Positions 1-6,764 of a stretch of DNA of 7,494 nt are shown piece by piece; position 1 is the stretch's first letter; every line of letters starts with the position of its first letter. The notes beneath the pieces were generated by a model. It was not told the DNA's origin and did not search any database. It saw only the letters and a program-made list of their open reading frames with translations. Origin of the DNA: Oribacterium sp. (GTDB lineage: Bacteria; Bacillota_A; Clostridia; Lachnospirales; Lachnospiraceae). Made by a program: the position numbers and the translations under genes. Location of the stretch: NCBI GenBank assembly GCA_017940955.1, contig JAGAXP010000210.1, positions 1 through 7,494 of the forward strand, in the 5' to 3' direction.

Positions 1-35
1 CGTTCATCCTGAGCCAGGATCGAACTCTCATCTTA
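1..35 (-). rRNA. 16S rRNA, 5' end only (partial)
   Basis: The reverse complement of the first bases carries the near-universal 16S start region, AGAGTTCGATCCTGGCTCAG followed by GATGAACG, matching the 27F primer site (E. coli positions 8-27). Counting from that alignment puts mature position 1 near base 35, so only about 35 nt of the gene are present and the rest lies beyond the left edge. The base equivalent to E. coli position 14 is C rather than the usual U. The identification is secure; the exact mature 5' end is estimated by alignment to E. coli and could be off by a few bases. Confidence 0.95.
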
Positions 36-256
36 TAAAATGTAAGAGATTTCTCTCTTTAAGTTCTTCCCGTTCAAAACTTAAGCTTGGCTTTTGTTCT
101 GTCCGTTTATCTTTACTGCGAATAAATTCGCTTACGATTTGCATCGTTTCTGAAATTCTAATTCTTAGAATCTTCAGGGTCTGTGTATTAATCGATCTTT
201 GATTTTCAAGGTCCTTCGTACTGTTTTAAGAAGTTTTATAACTTACTTGCGACAGC
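36..256 (-). other. 16S rRNA precursor leader with hairpin series
   Basis: This ~220-nt stretch between the rRNA promoter and mature 16S has no open reading frame of note. It contains several short inverted repeats: 44-49/54-59 (6 bp around a GAAA tetraloop in the RNA), 59-65/78-84 (7 bp, sharing base 59 with the previous one), 118-123/126-131 (GCGAAT with ATTCGC, tight loop), 134-138/143-147 (5 bp around a GCAA tetraloop) and 155-161/165-171 (7 bp, 3-nt loop). Pre-rRNA leaders usually fold for RNase III processing and help antitermination complexes load. The hairpins are seen directly; the processing role is inferred. Confidence 0.7.
197..211 (-). promoter_or_regulatory. boxA-like element in rRNA leader
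   Basis: The RNA-sense sequence CCTTGAAAATCAAAG lies about 45 nt downstream of the predicted transcription start. It resembles the CTTTGAAAA-type boxA core that recruits NusB/NusE to bacterial rRNA leaders, and the CCTTGAAAACTG motif common in Firmicutes rRNA spacers. The match to boxA is only partial, so this could instead be a processing-stem arm (see the complementary motif beside 23S). Confidence 0.4.
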
Positions 257-262
257 TTGTTT

Positions 263-291
263 AATATATCAGATGATTTTATTAGTGTCAA
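263..291 (-). promoter_or_regulatory. Strong sigma-A-type rRNA promoter
   Basis: The minus strand has a consensus -35 TTGACA (286-291), a 17-bp spacer and a -10 TATATT (263-268). Transcription should start near base 256. The position just upstream of the 16S leader and downstream of an intrinsic terminator fits a primary rRNA promoter. No convincing second (P2) promoter was seen between here and 16S. Confidence 0.88.
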
Positions 292-294
292 CAC

Positions 295-321
295 TTTTCT
301 GATTTTTTTGTTTTTTCTTTG
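295..321 (-). promoter_or_regulatory. A-rich UP-element-like tract upstream of rRNA promoter
   Basis: Immediately upstream of the -35, the minus strand is almost pure A with phased A-runs (AAAGAAAAAACAAAAAAATC, then AGAAAAG). This is the composition and position expected of an UP element bound by the RNA polymerase alpha C-terminal domains. The function is inferred from composition and position only. Confidence 0.55.
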
Positions 322-387
322 TTGATAGAGTTTTTAACGTACTTTATTTAGATGACAACAATCAACTTATAACATTCATTAACCCCA

Positions 388-442
388 GTAAAAAAGAAAA
401 CAGTATTATTCCACATCCGTAATGCGTGAAATAATACTGTTT
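388..442 (-). terminator. Intrinsic terminator closing the pfkA-cvpA unit
   Basis: A perfect 13-bp inverted repeat (398-410 with 430-442, AAACAGTATTATT type) encloses a 19-nt loop that can extend the stem through CGCAT/ATGTG. In minus-strand RNA it is followed by a broken U-run (UUUUCUUUUUU). It lies ~80 bp beyond the cvpA stop and ~100 bp before the rRNA promoter, so it separates the protein operon from the rRNA operon. The stem is AT-rich but long, and the U-tract lies on the minus-strand side. Confidence 0.85.
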
Positions 443-520
443 CTAAAGATCTTTACCTGTTATATGACGCTTTGTGATTATGTTTTCCACATTTATGCTC
501 CATATAATTCACTTATACAG

Positions 521-1252
521 CTATGAGATAATTGATTCAAATATTCTTATAAATATATTTGCTTCTTTCAGAAAGTGTATCCAGGTACCTGTTCTGTTCA
601 TTTGCTTCACTGCACTTGCTACCCACCCTTTTTGTGGCAGCAAACTGATAACAATGAAAAATATCCATACATACAATACAGACTCAACTAGACCAAGCAT
701 GCTTCCGGATACCCGGTTAAAAGCAGTCAATACCGGTAATTCTGCAACCTTATCCAGCAACTTAAATAGTATCTTTATCAATATGGTTATCACAATCAAA
801 AGAACAATAAAAGTTATTACAGACAGAATAAACTCCGTTGCCTTGTCTGCTATCAATTCTGTTACTTTATCCAGCCCTAACATACTGTAAAGGTCATCTA
901 TATTATCTTTAGACTCTGTCCCTATTAAGCTTTTTAAAGCCTGTGATGTGATGGAGTCATTTAACATTACATCCTGAGTATTTGATGTCTCTGTTATCTT
1001 ATCTAAATTATCCGCAAGCTTTTCATGTATTCTGTTATTAACATAAGTCCTTATAAAATCATTATTTGTTATCCATTCCTGGAAATACGGTCTAAGGCTT
1101 TTTGTTAATATGACTGATAAGACCAGCGAAACCAGATTGGATGACATTTTTATCAAGCCTCTATAATAACCAAATATAAGCATGATTACCATAAAGGTAA
1201 CCACGCTTATCTGGAGCCAGTCATTTTTTAAAATTTCAAATATTTCCGTCAT
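521..1252 (-). CDS. cvpA: CvpA-family membrane protein (colicin V production protein family)
   Basis: The 243-residue product has four hydrophobic segments at about residues 13-33, 37-50, 141-166 and 184-206. A hydrophilic ~90-residue loop separates segments 2 and 3, and an amphipathic tail follows segment 4. The sequence around residues 168-200 (LPVLTAFNRVSGSMLGLVES) follows the CvpA pattern of a polar turn, then Gly-x-x-x-Gly leading into the last helix. CvpA proteins are inner-membrane proteins of poorly defined role, first linked to colicin V export in E. coli and since to envelope stress tolerance. The ATG lies 3 bp after the upstream stop, with AGGA 6 nt before it inside the end of the upstream gene, so translation is probably coupled. 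It is the last gene before the terminator. The family call is from topology and local pattern; the symbol denotes the family, not proven orthology. Confidence 0.75.
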   Translation of the reverse strand: MTEIFEILKNDWLQISVVTFMVIMLIFGYYRGLIKMSSNLVSLVLSVILTKSLRPYFQEWITNNDFIRTYVNNRIHEKLADNLDKITETSNTQDVMLNDSITSQALKSLIGTESKDNIDDLYSMLGLDKVTELIADKATEFILSVITFIVLLIVITILIKILFKLLDKVAELPVLTAFNRVSGSMLGLVESVLYVWIFFIVISLLPQKGWVASAVKQMNRTGTWIHFLKEANIFIRIFESIIS

Positions 1253-1255
1253 AAA

Positions 1256-3010
1256 TCATCCTATAAAGCAATCTTCCCTAAGTATAAGCCTACCTTCTTT
1301 ATCGTATTTGGGATGAAATACTCCTGTCAGCTTCTTGCCGATTCCCACCTTCTCAGCCTTGTCAGCAGCCTCTTCTATTAGTTCCTCCGCACTTGCCTTA
1401 TTTAAGGCTATACCGTCTTCCTGCATTATCTCTATCCTTTCGTACAGAGCCAATACAGTCTTACCCGGAAGAACACAATCGATTTGCTTGGCATAAGTTT
1501 GTGCATAGGTTGCAAAATCATCGATCTCCATTTCTTTATAGAAATCATCCGGTAATGCTTCATCTTCAGATTCCTTTGATAAACCACCGGCACGTTTTTC
1601 CATATTCACTATATCATCTATAGTCTTAATTCTGTTACTGTCATAGTTTACCCTAGGTCTCTCTACGATATTTCCGGCAGCCTCATCTTCTTCAAAGCTA
1701 TCCTCATTATCAGGTATATCATCCTCTGAATCATTAAGTTCAACATCTTCTACGATGTCTTCCTCTTCATCTACATCAGACACAAGATCGAACCTCTTAA
1801 TAAACAAAGGTCTGTCTTCTGCCATTCTGTCAAAATGATCTATAACATCTACAAGAACAACTGAGCTTGAATCCTTCAATGAAGCAATATATTCATCGAT
1901 TTCATCTACTACTTTATATGTAAGCGCTCCGGCATCTTCAATGATCAGATCTTTTCCTTCAATCTTCGATCTGAACGCAGCAAATCCTTTTTCATTAAGC
2001 TTTTCCGAATTTGTTTTTGCCACCTTAAAGTCATATCCATACTTATCATGGAAATATTTGATCTCATTAACAGCAATCTTAAATCCGTCTTCTTTAGTCT
2101 TAGCCTCAATAATCATGTGATAATTATTAAGCTCGATTTCAGGAATATCTTCTTCCTGATGCTCATTAATGTCAGCAGAAGGAATATGATTTTCTACAGC
2201 TTCCTTATCCTGATTATCTGTGTCTTCCGGTTTAATACTTTCAAACTTTTTCGCATCATCTTCAAAGTAATCTGAAGACTCAGAATCTTCCATTCTGTCA
2301 TCACTATCTGCAGAACCGGACTCATGTTCCTCTGATTCGAAACTCTCTGTATTACTTCTTATATCTTCATCAATACCATCATACTGATTGAAATTAAGAT
2401 TTAAGCCATGATCATCAGTATTAATCTGGTAATCGCTTATACCTCTGTATTTTTGCTTAAGAGCCTTCGCCTTATCAACATACTGACCTAGACCGAAAAG
2501 CAGCATTATCTTATCACAGGTCTTTACACACTCCTCTTCATAGCCTGCTTCGGAATACAGCTTGGCCAGCTCATATAACCATTTTTCATCAACATCAACA
2601 GAAGTATATTCCTCCAGGGATGTTAACAGCTGTTCTGCCGAAGCTCCCTTGCTCTTAAGGATCATATATCTAAGTAAGTACTGTCTCGAGTCATCCGGAC
2701 TCATCTCACAAAATTCCCTGTAAAATTCCTGGGCATCCTGAATATCTCCGGCTTCCACAGAAATCTCCGTCAATTTAAACAGAAATCTTTTCCCAACCGG
2801 TGCACGTTCAAAAGCAAGAAGAAGAATATCCTTTGCTTCACTGTATTCCTTGTTATGTTCATAAATATCTGCTACGGAAGATAGAAGGTTCGCATTTCTT
2901 ACTCGTCTCCAGTCAATAGTGTCTGCAATTTTCATTGCAGTCATATAATCTCCCTGATCAGCCATCTTACGCATCTGCTCTGCTTTGATGTTAAACTCAT
3001 ACTTGTCCAT
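1256..3010 (-). CDS. Uncharacterised TPR/acidic protein with a possible degenerate AAA+ domain
   Basis: I cannot name this 584-residue cytoplasmic protein; it has no signal peptide or membrane segment. Residues ~15-190 are paired amphipathic helices of TPR type (for example ADIYEHNKEYSEAKDILLLA, and Y-hydrophobic-A-x-L-Y-x-x-A-G-Y near 146-157). Residues ~195-295 are a strongly acidic, Ser/Asp/Glu-rich linker. Residues ~296-410 form an alpha/beta region that I read as resembling a CbbX/SpoVK AAA+ core without Walker A: DLIIEDAGAL (354-363) sits where VLFIDEAxSL Walker B would be, and VVLVDVIDHFDRM up to PLFIKRF (384-407) resembles the sensor-1 to arginine-finger stretch. A second acidic linker (411-447) and a helical C-terminus (450-584) follow. 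The start ATG directly follows an in-frame TAA; its Shine-Dalgarno AAGGAG (3023-3028) is 12 nt away, longer than usual. The TPR call is fairly safe; the AAA+ reading is an inference; the function is unknown, perhaps a scaffold. Confidence 0.7.
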   Translation of the reverse strand: MDKYEFNIKAEQMRKMADQGDYMTAMKIADTIDWRRVRNANLLSSVADIYEHNKEYSEAKDILLLAFERAPVGKRFLFKLTEISVEAGDIQDAQEFYREFCEMSPDDSRQYLLRYMILKSKGASAEQLLTSLEEYTSVDVDEKWLYELAKLYSEAGYEEECVKTCDKIMLLFGLGQYVDKAKALKQKYRGISDYQINTDDHGLNLNFNQYDGIDEDIRSNTESFESEEHESGSADSDDRMEDSESSDYFEDDAKKFESIKPEDTDNQDKEAVENHIPSADINEHQEEDIPEIELNNYHMIIEAKTKEDGFKIAVNEIKYFHDKYGYDFKVAKTNSEKLNEKGFAAFRSKIEGKDLIIEDAGALTYKVVDEIDEYIASLKDSSSVVLVDVIDHFDRMAEDRPLFIKRFDLVSDVDEEEDIVEDVELNDSEDDIPDNEDSFEEDEAAGNIVERPRVNYDSNRIKTIDDIVNMEKRAGGLSKESEDEALPDDFYKEMEIDDFATYAQTYAKQIDCVLPGKTVLALYERIEIMQEDGIALNKASAEELIEEAADKAEKVGIGKKLTGVFHPKYDKEGRLILREDCFIG

Positions 3011-3047
3011 TTAAAATATCTACTCCTTAGCAGTTTTTATTTGATAA

Positions 3048-3644
3048 CTATAAAATAATTCTTCCATCCAGTGCACGTAAAAGTGTAACCTCATCAATGT
3101 TTTCAATGTCTCCTCCCACTGGAACACCGGAAGCTATACGCGATACTCTGATTCCAAGAGGTTTTATCAGTTTCGTTAAATACGTTGCTGTAGTTTCACC
3201 CTCCAGGGAAGAATTCGTTGCAATAATAACTTCATCTATATCATCCTTTAAGCGGTACATAAGTTCCTTTAAGCGTATGTCATCAGGTCCTATGCCCAAC
3301 ATTGGAGAAATAGCTCCATGCAGTACATGATAAACACCGTTGTACTTTCCTGTATGCTCATAAGCAGACATATCCCTGCTGTTTTCTACAACCATGATCT
3401 GACTGTGATCTCTCTTATCCGACCCACAGATTGGACAGATATCAGAATCAGTCAGGGTGCAGCATATCTTACAGTAGTGAACATTGTTCCTGGCCTTTAA
3501 TATGGAGTCAGCCAGTTGTTCTGCCTGTTCCTTCGGTCCGTTAATAAGATGAAATGCAAGTCTTTGCGCACTTTTGGGTCCTATTCCCGGAAGATGAGCC
3601 AATTCATTGATCAGTCTGGAAATATCTTTAGAAAAATATTCCAT
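3048..3644 (-). CDS. recR: Recombination mediator protein RecR
   Basis: RecR works with RecO (and RecF) to load RecA onto SSB-coated single-stranded DNA in gap repair. The 198-residue length is standard. The domains come in family order: an N-terminal helix-hairpin-helix (LPGIGPKSAQRLAFHL, 18-33), a zinc finger with CxxC at 58-61 and 70-73, a Toprim domain from ~81 (IMVVENSRD; later EVIIATNSSLEGETTATYL, 138-156), and the C-terminal signature RIASGVPVGGDIENIDEVTL (169-188). The ATG overlaps the ybaB stop by one base (TAATG), which indicates translational coupling. A GGAGG (3657-3661) lies 12 nt upstream within ybaB. All key residues are present and no frameshift is seen. Confidence 0.98.
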   Translation of the reverse strand: MEYFSKDISRLINELAHLPGIGPKSAQRLAFHLINGPKEQAEQLADSILKARNNVHYCKICCTLTDSDICPICGSDKRDHSQIMVVENSRDMSAYEHTGKYNGVYHVLHGAISPMLGIGPDDIRLKELMYRLKDDIDEVIIATNSSLEGETTATYLTKLIKPLGIRVSRIASGVPVGGDIENIDEVTLLRALDGRIIL

Positions 3645-3979
3645 TAAAAGCCAATACCTCCGGTTAACTTGCCCATCTGTGACTGAGAATCCTCATCAGC
3701 TTCTCCCAATGCCTGATTGGCAGCTGCAAGAATCATATCCTCCAGTGTCTCAACATCCTCAGGATCAACTGCATCTTTATCGATTTCAACCTTCATCAGT
3801 TTCTTTTCACCGGTAACTGTGATCTTTACAGCACCACCGCCTGCCTGGCCAATATACTCTTTTTTAGCCAGCTCTTCCTGAGTCTCCTCAAGCTTTCTCT
3901 GCATACGCTGATACTGCTTCATAAGATTGTTCATATTCATACCCGGCATTCCACCGGGAAATCCACCATGCTTTGCCAT
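3644..3979 (-). CDS. ybaB: YbaB/EbfC family nucleoid-associated DNA-binding protein
   Basis: This small 111-residue dimeric DNA-binding protein is encoded between dnaX and recR in most bacteria (YaaK in B. subtilis, EbfC in Borrelia). The Gly/Met-rich N-terminus (GGFPGGMPGMNMNNLMKQYQ) leads into the long helix LMKQYQRMQRKLEETQEELA. The family core KITVTGEKKLMKVEIDKDAV (about 52-71) follows, then LEDMILAAANQALGEADE and a C-terminal GKLTGGIGF typical of the family. The start is 11 bp after the dnaX stop, with AGGGA 7 nt upstream. Members of the family bind DNA with modest specificity and are thought to shape the nucleoid; a specific link to RecR or DnaX remains unproven. Confidence 0.95.
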   Translation of the reverse strand: MAKHGGFPGGMPGMNMNNLMKQYQRMQRKLEETQEELAKKEYIGQAGGGAVKITVTGEKKLMKVEIDKDAVDPEDVETLEDMILAAANQALGEADEDSQSQMGKLTGGIGF

Positions 3980-3990
3980 ATTAATTCCCT

Positions 3991-5589
3991 TTACCCTTCT
4001 ATTTCTATATTGATATTTATTTTATTTAAATCATCTTCAGTCACATATACAGTAGAATTTTCTTTTTCTTCAGAAAGCTCTGTGCTGAATTTTATTGATT
4101 TATTATATCTGTTTTCGACAACTTTACATAACATATCCTTTGAATCCGGTTCTGAAATAATTTTATAGCTGCCTCTGCTTCTGGTAACTATAACCATTCC
4201 ATCCCGATCCTTATTGGGTTTTACAAAAGTGTCTCTGAGCGCAACAGAAACTACTGATGAAGGAACAGCAATACATATATTTCTCCAATCCTTCTTCAGC
4301 AGCTGTAAATCATCATATTGTGCTTTTGGCAATGTGACCTTTAACGGATCCTTTGCTCTTGTCATTTCACCGGAAGATTTATTATCATCTTCCTTCAGGA
4401 TCTTTATTTGATCCGCCGAAATACTGTTTATATCAAAATTAGATATTTCTCGTTTTATCTCACTTAATTTAGCATTAATACCATCCAATGATGCATCAGT
4501 TTCAGGATAAGCCAGCTTCATAAGTGTAGTTTCAAGAAGTATGCGCTTCTGAGTAGAGTATCTCATCTGATTACTTAAATCACTTAGCATCCTAATGTAT
4601 CTTAGCAGCTCAGTTGTGGAAAACAGCTTTGAATCACTTTTTAAGCGTTCAAGATTTTCTTTTGACATATCCACAAGACCATGTAGATTATCAACAGTCT
4701 TAGCCAAAAGAAGGTTTCTAATATACATTATAAGGTCGGAAATAAATTGTCCTATTTCTCTTCCCTGTTCTATTACCTTGGCAATAATATCCAGGATGGT
4801 TTTTATATCCTTTTTATTCAATGCCCTGATAATATCAGAAAATACTGAAGTATCCACAGACCCAAGTATATCTAACGCATCCTCATATTTTATTCTATGA
4901 TCATATTGAAATGCGGAGCATTGATCCAACAATGATACAGCATCTCTCATTGATCCATCACCTACTCTGGCGATATAGTGCAGGGCTTCATCCTCGACAT
5001 CGATATTCTCTGCATCTGATATCTCACGCAATCTTCCTGCAATTGTTTCAGTAGATATACGTTTAAAATCATACCGCTGACATCTCGATAATATCGTTAT
5101 GGGAAGCTTGTTAGGTTCTGTTGTGGCCAAAACGAAAATAACGTACTCAGGCGGTTCTTCCAATGTCTTTAAAAAGGCATTGAATGCAGCCTGACTGAGC
5201 ATATGTACCTCATCTATTATGTAAACCTTGTATTTCCCGTCAACCGGCGGATACTGGACCTGATCTCTGATCTGTCTTATATCATCCACACCGTTGTTGG
5301 AAGCAGCATCCATTTCCATTACATTCATACTTGAATCATTAAGTATGGATCTGCATACTGCGCATTCATTACATGGATTACCGTTTACAGGATTCAGGCA
5401 GTTAACAGCCCTGGCAAATATCTTGGCAACAGATGTCTTACCGGTTCCTCTGGTTCCGCAAAATAAATATGCATGACCTATTCTTCCGGTCTTGATCTGA
5501 TTTTTAAATGCCTCTGTTATGGGCTCCTGACCCTTTACTTCGTCAAATGTCTGTGACCGCCATTTTCTGTATAATGCAGTGTAACTCAA
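3991..5589 (-). CDS. dnaX: DNA polymerase III subunit gamma/tau
   Basis: This is the ATPase of the clamp loader, which opens and loads the beta sliding clamp and bridges the replicase. The 532-residue protein opens with the family's MSYTALYRKWRSQTFDEVKG. It then has Walker A GTRGTGKTS (45-53), a zinc-binding set C64/C73/C76/C79, Walker B VYIIDEVHML (122-131), sensor 1 LATTEPNKLP (154-163), the SRC arginine-finger motif (168-170) and sensor 2 GDGSMRDAVSLLDQ (210-223). Domain III and a lower-complexity tau-specific C-terminus follow. The start is TTG: the codon before it is an in-frame TAA, GAGG (5597-5600) lies 7 nt upstream, and the protein would lose its conserved N-terminus at any later start. 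No A-AAA-AAG slippery heptamer was found, so a programmed short gamma form is not evident. It lies 40 bp after pfkA and 11 bp before ybaB. Confidence 0.98.
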   Translation of the reverse strand: MSYTALYRKWRSQTFDEVKGQEPITEAFKNQIKTGRIGHAYLFCGTRGTGKTSVAKIFARAVNCLNPVNGNPCNECAVCRSILNDSSMNVMEMDAASNNGVDDIRQIRDQVQYPPVDGKYKVYIIDEVHMLSQAAFNAFLKTLEEPPEYVIFVLATTEPNKLPITILSRCQRYDFKRISTETIAGRLREISDAENIDVEDEALHYIARVGDGSMRDAVSLLDQCSAFQYDHRIKYEDALDILGSVDTSVFSDIIRALNKKDIKTILDIIAKVIEQGREIGQFISDLIMYIRNLLLAKTVDNLHGLVDMSKENLERLKSDSKLFSTTELLRYIRMLSDLSNQMRYSTQKRILLETTLMKLAYPETDASLDGINAKLSEIKREISNFDINSISADQIKILKEDDNKSSGEMTRAKDPLKVTLPKAQYDDLQLLKKDWRNICIAVPSSVVSVALRDTFVKPNKDRDGMVIVTRSRGSYKIISEPDSKDMLCKVVENRYNKSIKFSTELSEEKENSTVYVTEDDLNKININIEIEG

Positions 5590-5596
5590 TTAAAAA

Positions 5597-5600
5597 CCTC
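5597..5600 (-). promoter_or_regulatory. Shine-Dalgarno that decides the dnaX TTG start
   Basis: GAGG on the minus strand lies 7 nt before TTG at 5587-5589. The ATG overlapping this site (at 5600-5602) is out of frame with DnaX. Together with the in-frame TAA just before TTG, this leaves TTG as the only sensible initiation codon. Confidence 0.8.
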
Positions 5601-5629
5601 ATTTGTAACATTTATATTATAATATTCTG

Positions 5630-6700
5630 TCAGTCTCCAAAAGATATGCCTAAAAGCTTTGCTTCATTTACAATCTGAGACTTTGGATCTACAGTCTTAA
5701 GTTTTCCCGCAATTTCCTTGAGAGAAACCTTGACTATATTTCCGTTTACTAATGCTACCATATTTCCGTAATCTCCGTTCTTTATCAGATTTGCTGCTTC
5801 AACACCAAACCGTGTAGCAAGAACTCTGTCATACGGTACCGGTGCACCTCCTCTCTGAGTATGTCCCGGAACAGTAACTCTTACTTCTATACCTGTTTTC
5901 TTAAGCACCTGATCTGCAAGTTCATATGAAACTGACGGATATGTCCTGTTTGCCAGTTTCTTCTTATATTCTTTCTTTGTAAGTAAGGAGTCTTCGTAAG
6001 AAATTGCTCCCTCTGCAACAGCAATAATAGAAAACTTAGATCCACGATTGTATCTTTCGGCTATTTTATTGCAAATTACATCAAGATGATATGGTATTTC
6101 GGGAATAAGAATAATGTCTGCACCACCTGCAAGACCTGCATACAATGTCATCAGACCAACCTTATGACCCATTATTTCAACTATAAACACTCTTTTGTGA
6201 GAAGCTGCCGTTGTATGTATACAGTCAATTGCTTCTGTAGCTATGTTAACAGCTGAATGAAATCCAAAAGTCATATCTGTTCCCCAAAGATCATTATCTA
6301 TAGTCTTTGGACATGCTATGACATTCAATCCCTCCTGAGCCAGAAGATTAGCAGTTTTAAGAGAACCGTTTCCACCCAATACAACAAGACAATCCAGCCT
6401 AAGCTGCCTGTATGTATGTTTCATGGCCTCAACTTTATCCAGACCATTTTCATCTTTGTCCCTGATTTGTTTAAAAGGAGTTCTTGATGTTCCGAGTATG
6501 GTTCCTCCTATATTCAGTATTCCGGAGAAGTCTGAACGCTCTAATTTATGGTATTCAGAATATATCAGTCCATGATATCCATCTTCAAATCCGAACATTT
6601 CAAGGTTATCGCATAAGTTGAATAATGCTTTTCCGACACCTCTCATGGTTGCATTCAATGACTGACAGTCTCCGCCACTGGTTAACATGCCTACTCTCAT
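5630..6700 (-). CDS. pfkA: 6-phosphofructokinase (PfkA family, GGNGS/PKTIDND subtype)
   Basis: It phosphorylates fructose 6-phosphate to fructose 1,6-bisphosphate in glycolysis. Counting from the ATG at 6700 (356 residues), motifs are GGDCQSLNA (9-17, nucleotide loop), LGTSRTPF (69-76), GGNGS (109-113), PKTIDND (131-137, with the catalytic Asp), EIMGHKVG (175-182, substrate site), PEIPY (200-204), PGHTQRGG (278-285) and PYDR (289-292). The Gly of GGNGS (E. coli position 104) favours ATP over pyrophosphate as donor, whereas Lys of PKTIDND (E. coli 124) is common in PPi enzymes. Asn replaces the usual metal-binding Asp103, so the donor should be considered open. An in-frame TTG at 6706 would add two residues, but AAAGGAG (6710-6716) is 3 nt from it and an ideal 9 nt from the ATG. 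It has its own promoter and probably reads through into dnaX, since no terminator is seen in the 40-bp gap. Confidence 0.93.
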   Translation of the reverse strand: MRVGMLTSGGDCQSLNATMRGVGKALFNLCDNLEMFGFEDGYHGLIYSEYHKLERSDFSGILNIGGTILGTSRTPFKQIRDKDENGLDKVEAMKHTYRQLRLDCLVVLGGNGSLKTANLLAQEGLNVIACPKTIDNDLWGTDMTFGFHSAVNIATEAIDCIHTTAASHKRVFIVEIMGHKVGLMTLYAGLAGGADIILIPEIPYHLDVICNKIAERYNRGSKFSIIAVAEGAISYEDSLLTKKEYKKKLANRTYPSVSYELADQVLKKTGIEVRVTVPGHTQRGGAPVPYDRVLATRFGVEAANLIKNGDYGNMVALVNGNIVKVSLKEIAGKLKTVDPKSQIVNEAKLLGISFGD

Positions 6701-6709
6701 TTCCAACTT

Positions 6710-6716
6710 CTCCTTT
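6710..6716 (-). promoter_or_regulatory. Shine-Dalgarno that decides the pfkA start
   Basis: AAAGGAG on the minus strand lies 9 nt before ATG (6698-6700) and only 3 nt before the alternative in-frame TTG (6704-6706). The ATG is therefore preferred. Confidence 0.75.
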
Positions 6717-6764
6717 CCTGTAAACTATTTTTATGCATACTTCCACATATGATAACTTTAATAA

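Noticed and set aside
482..490. TTTTCCACA resembling a DnaA box
   Set aside because: A single one-mismatch site with no cluster, no AT-rich unwinding region and no dnaA/dnaN neighbours.
474..890. 138-residue plus-strand reading frame
   Set aside because: It lies opposite cvpA, has no Shine-Dalgarno or promoter, and its hydrophobic content mirrors the membrane segments of the real gene.
1259..1270. C-terminal CFIG of the TPR protein as a CaaX-like lipidation signal
   Set aside because: CaaX prenylation is eukaryotic, and the residues do not fit the bacterial lipobox, which is N-terminal.
4805..4825. Possible dnaX programmed frameshift site at an A-run (codons AAT AAA AAG)
   Set aside because: The run has five A's, not the A-AAA-AAG heptamer. 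It lies mid-protein within the domain III region, with no stop-producing context or stimulatory stem recognised.
5616..5621. Perfect TATAAT in the pfkA-dnaX gap as a dnaX promoter
   Set aside because: No credible -35 lies 16-18 bp upstream (the best is TCTTTT), and the gap is generally AT-rich, so chance is likely. It remains a weak possibility.
5590..5629. SRP (4.5S/sc) RNA gene next to dnaX, as in B. subtilis
   Set aside because: The gap is only 40 bp with no GC-rich stem or GGAA-type domain IV loop, and none was seen in 6707-6890 either.
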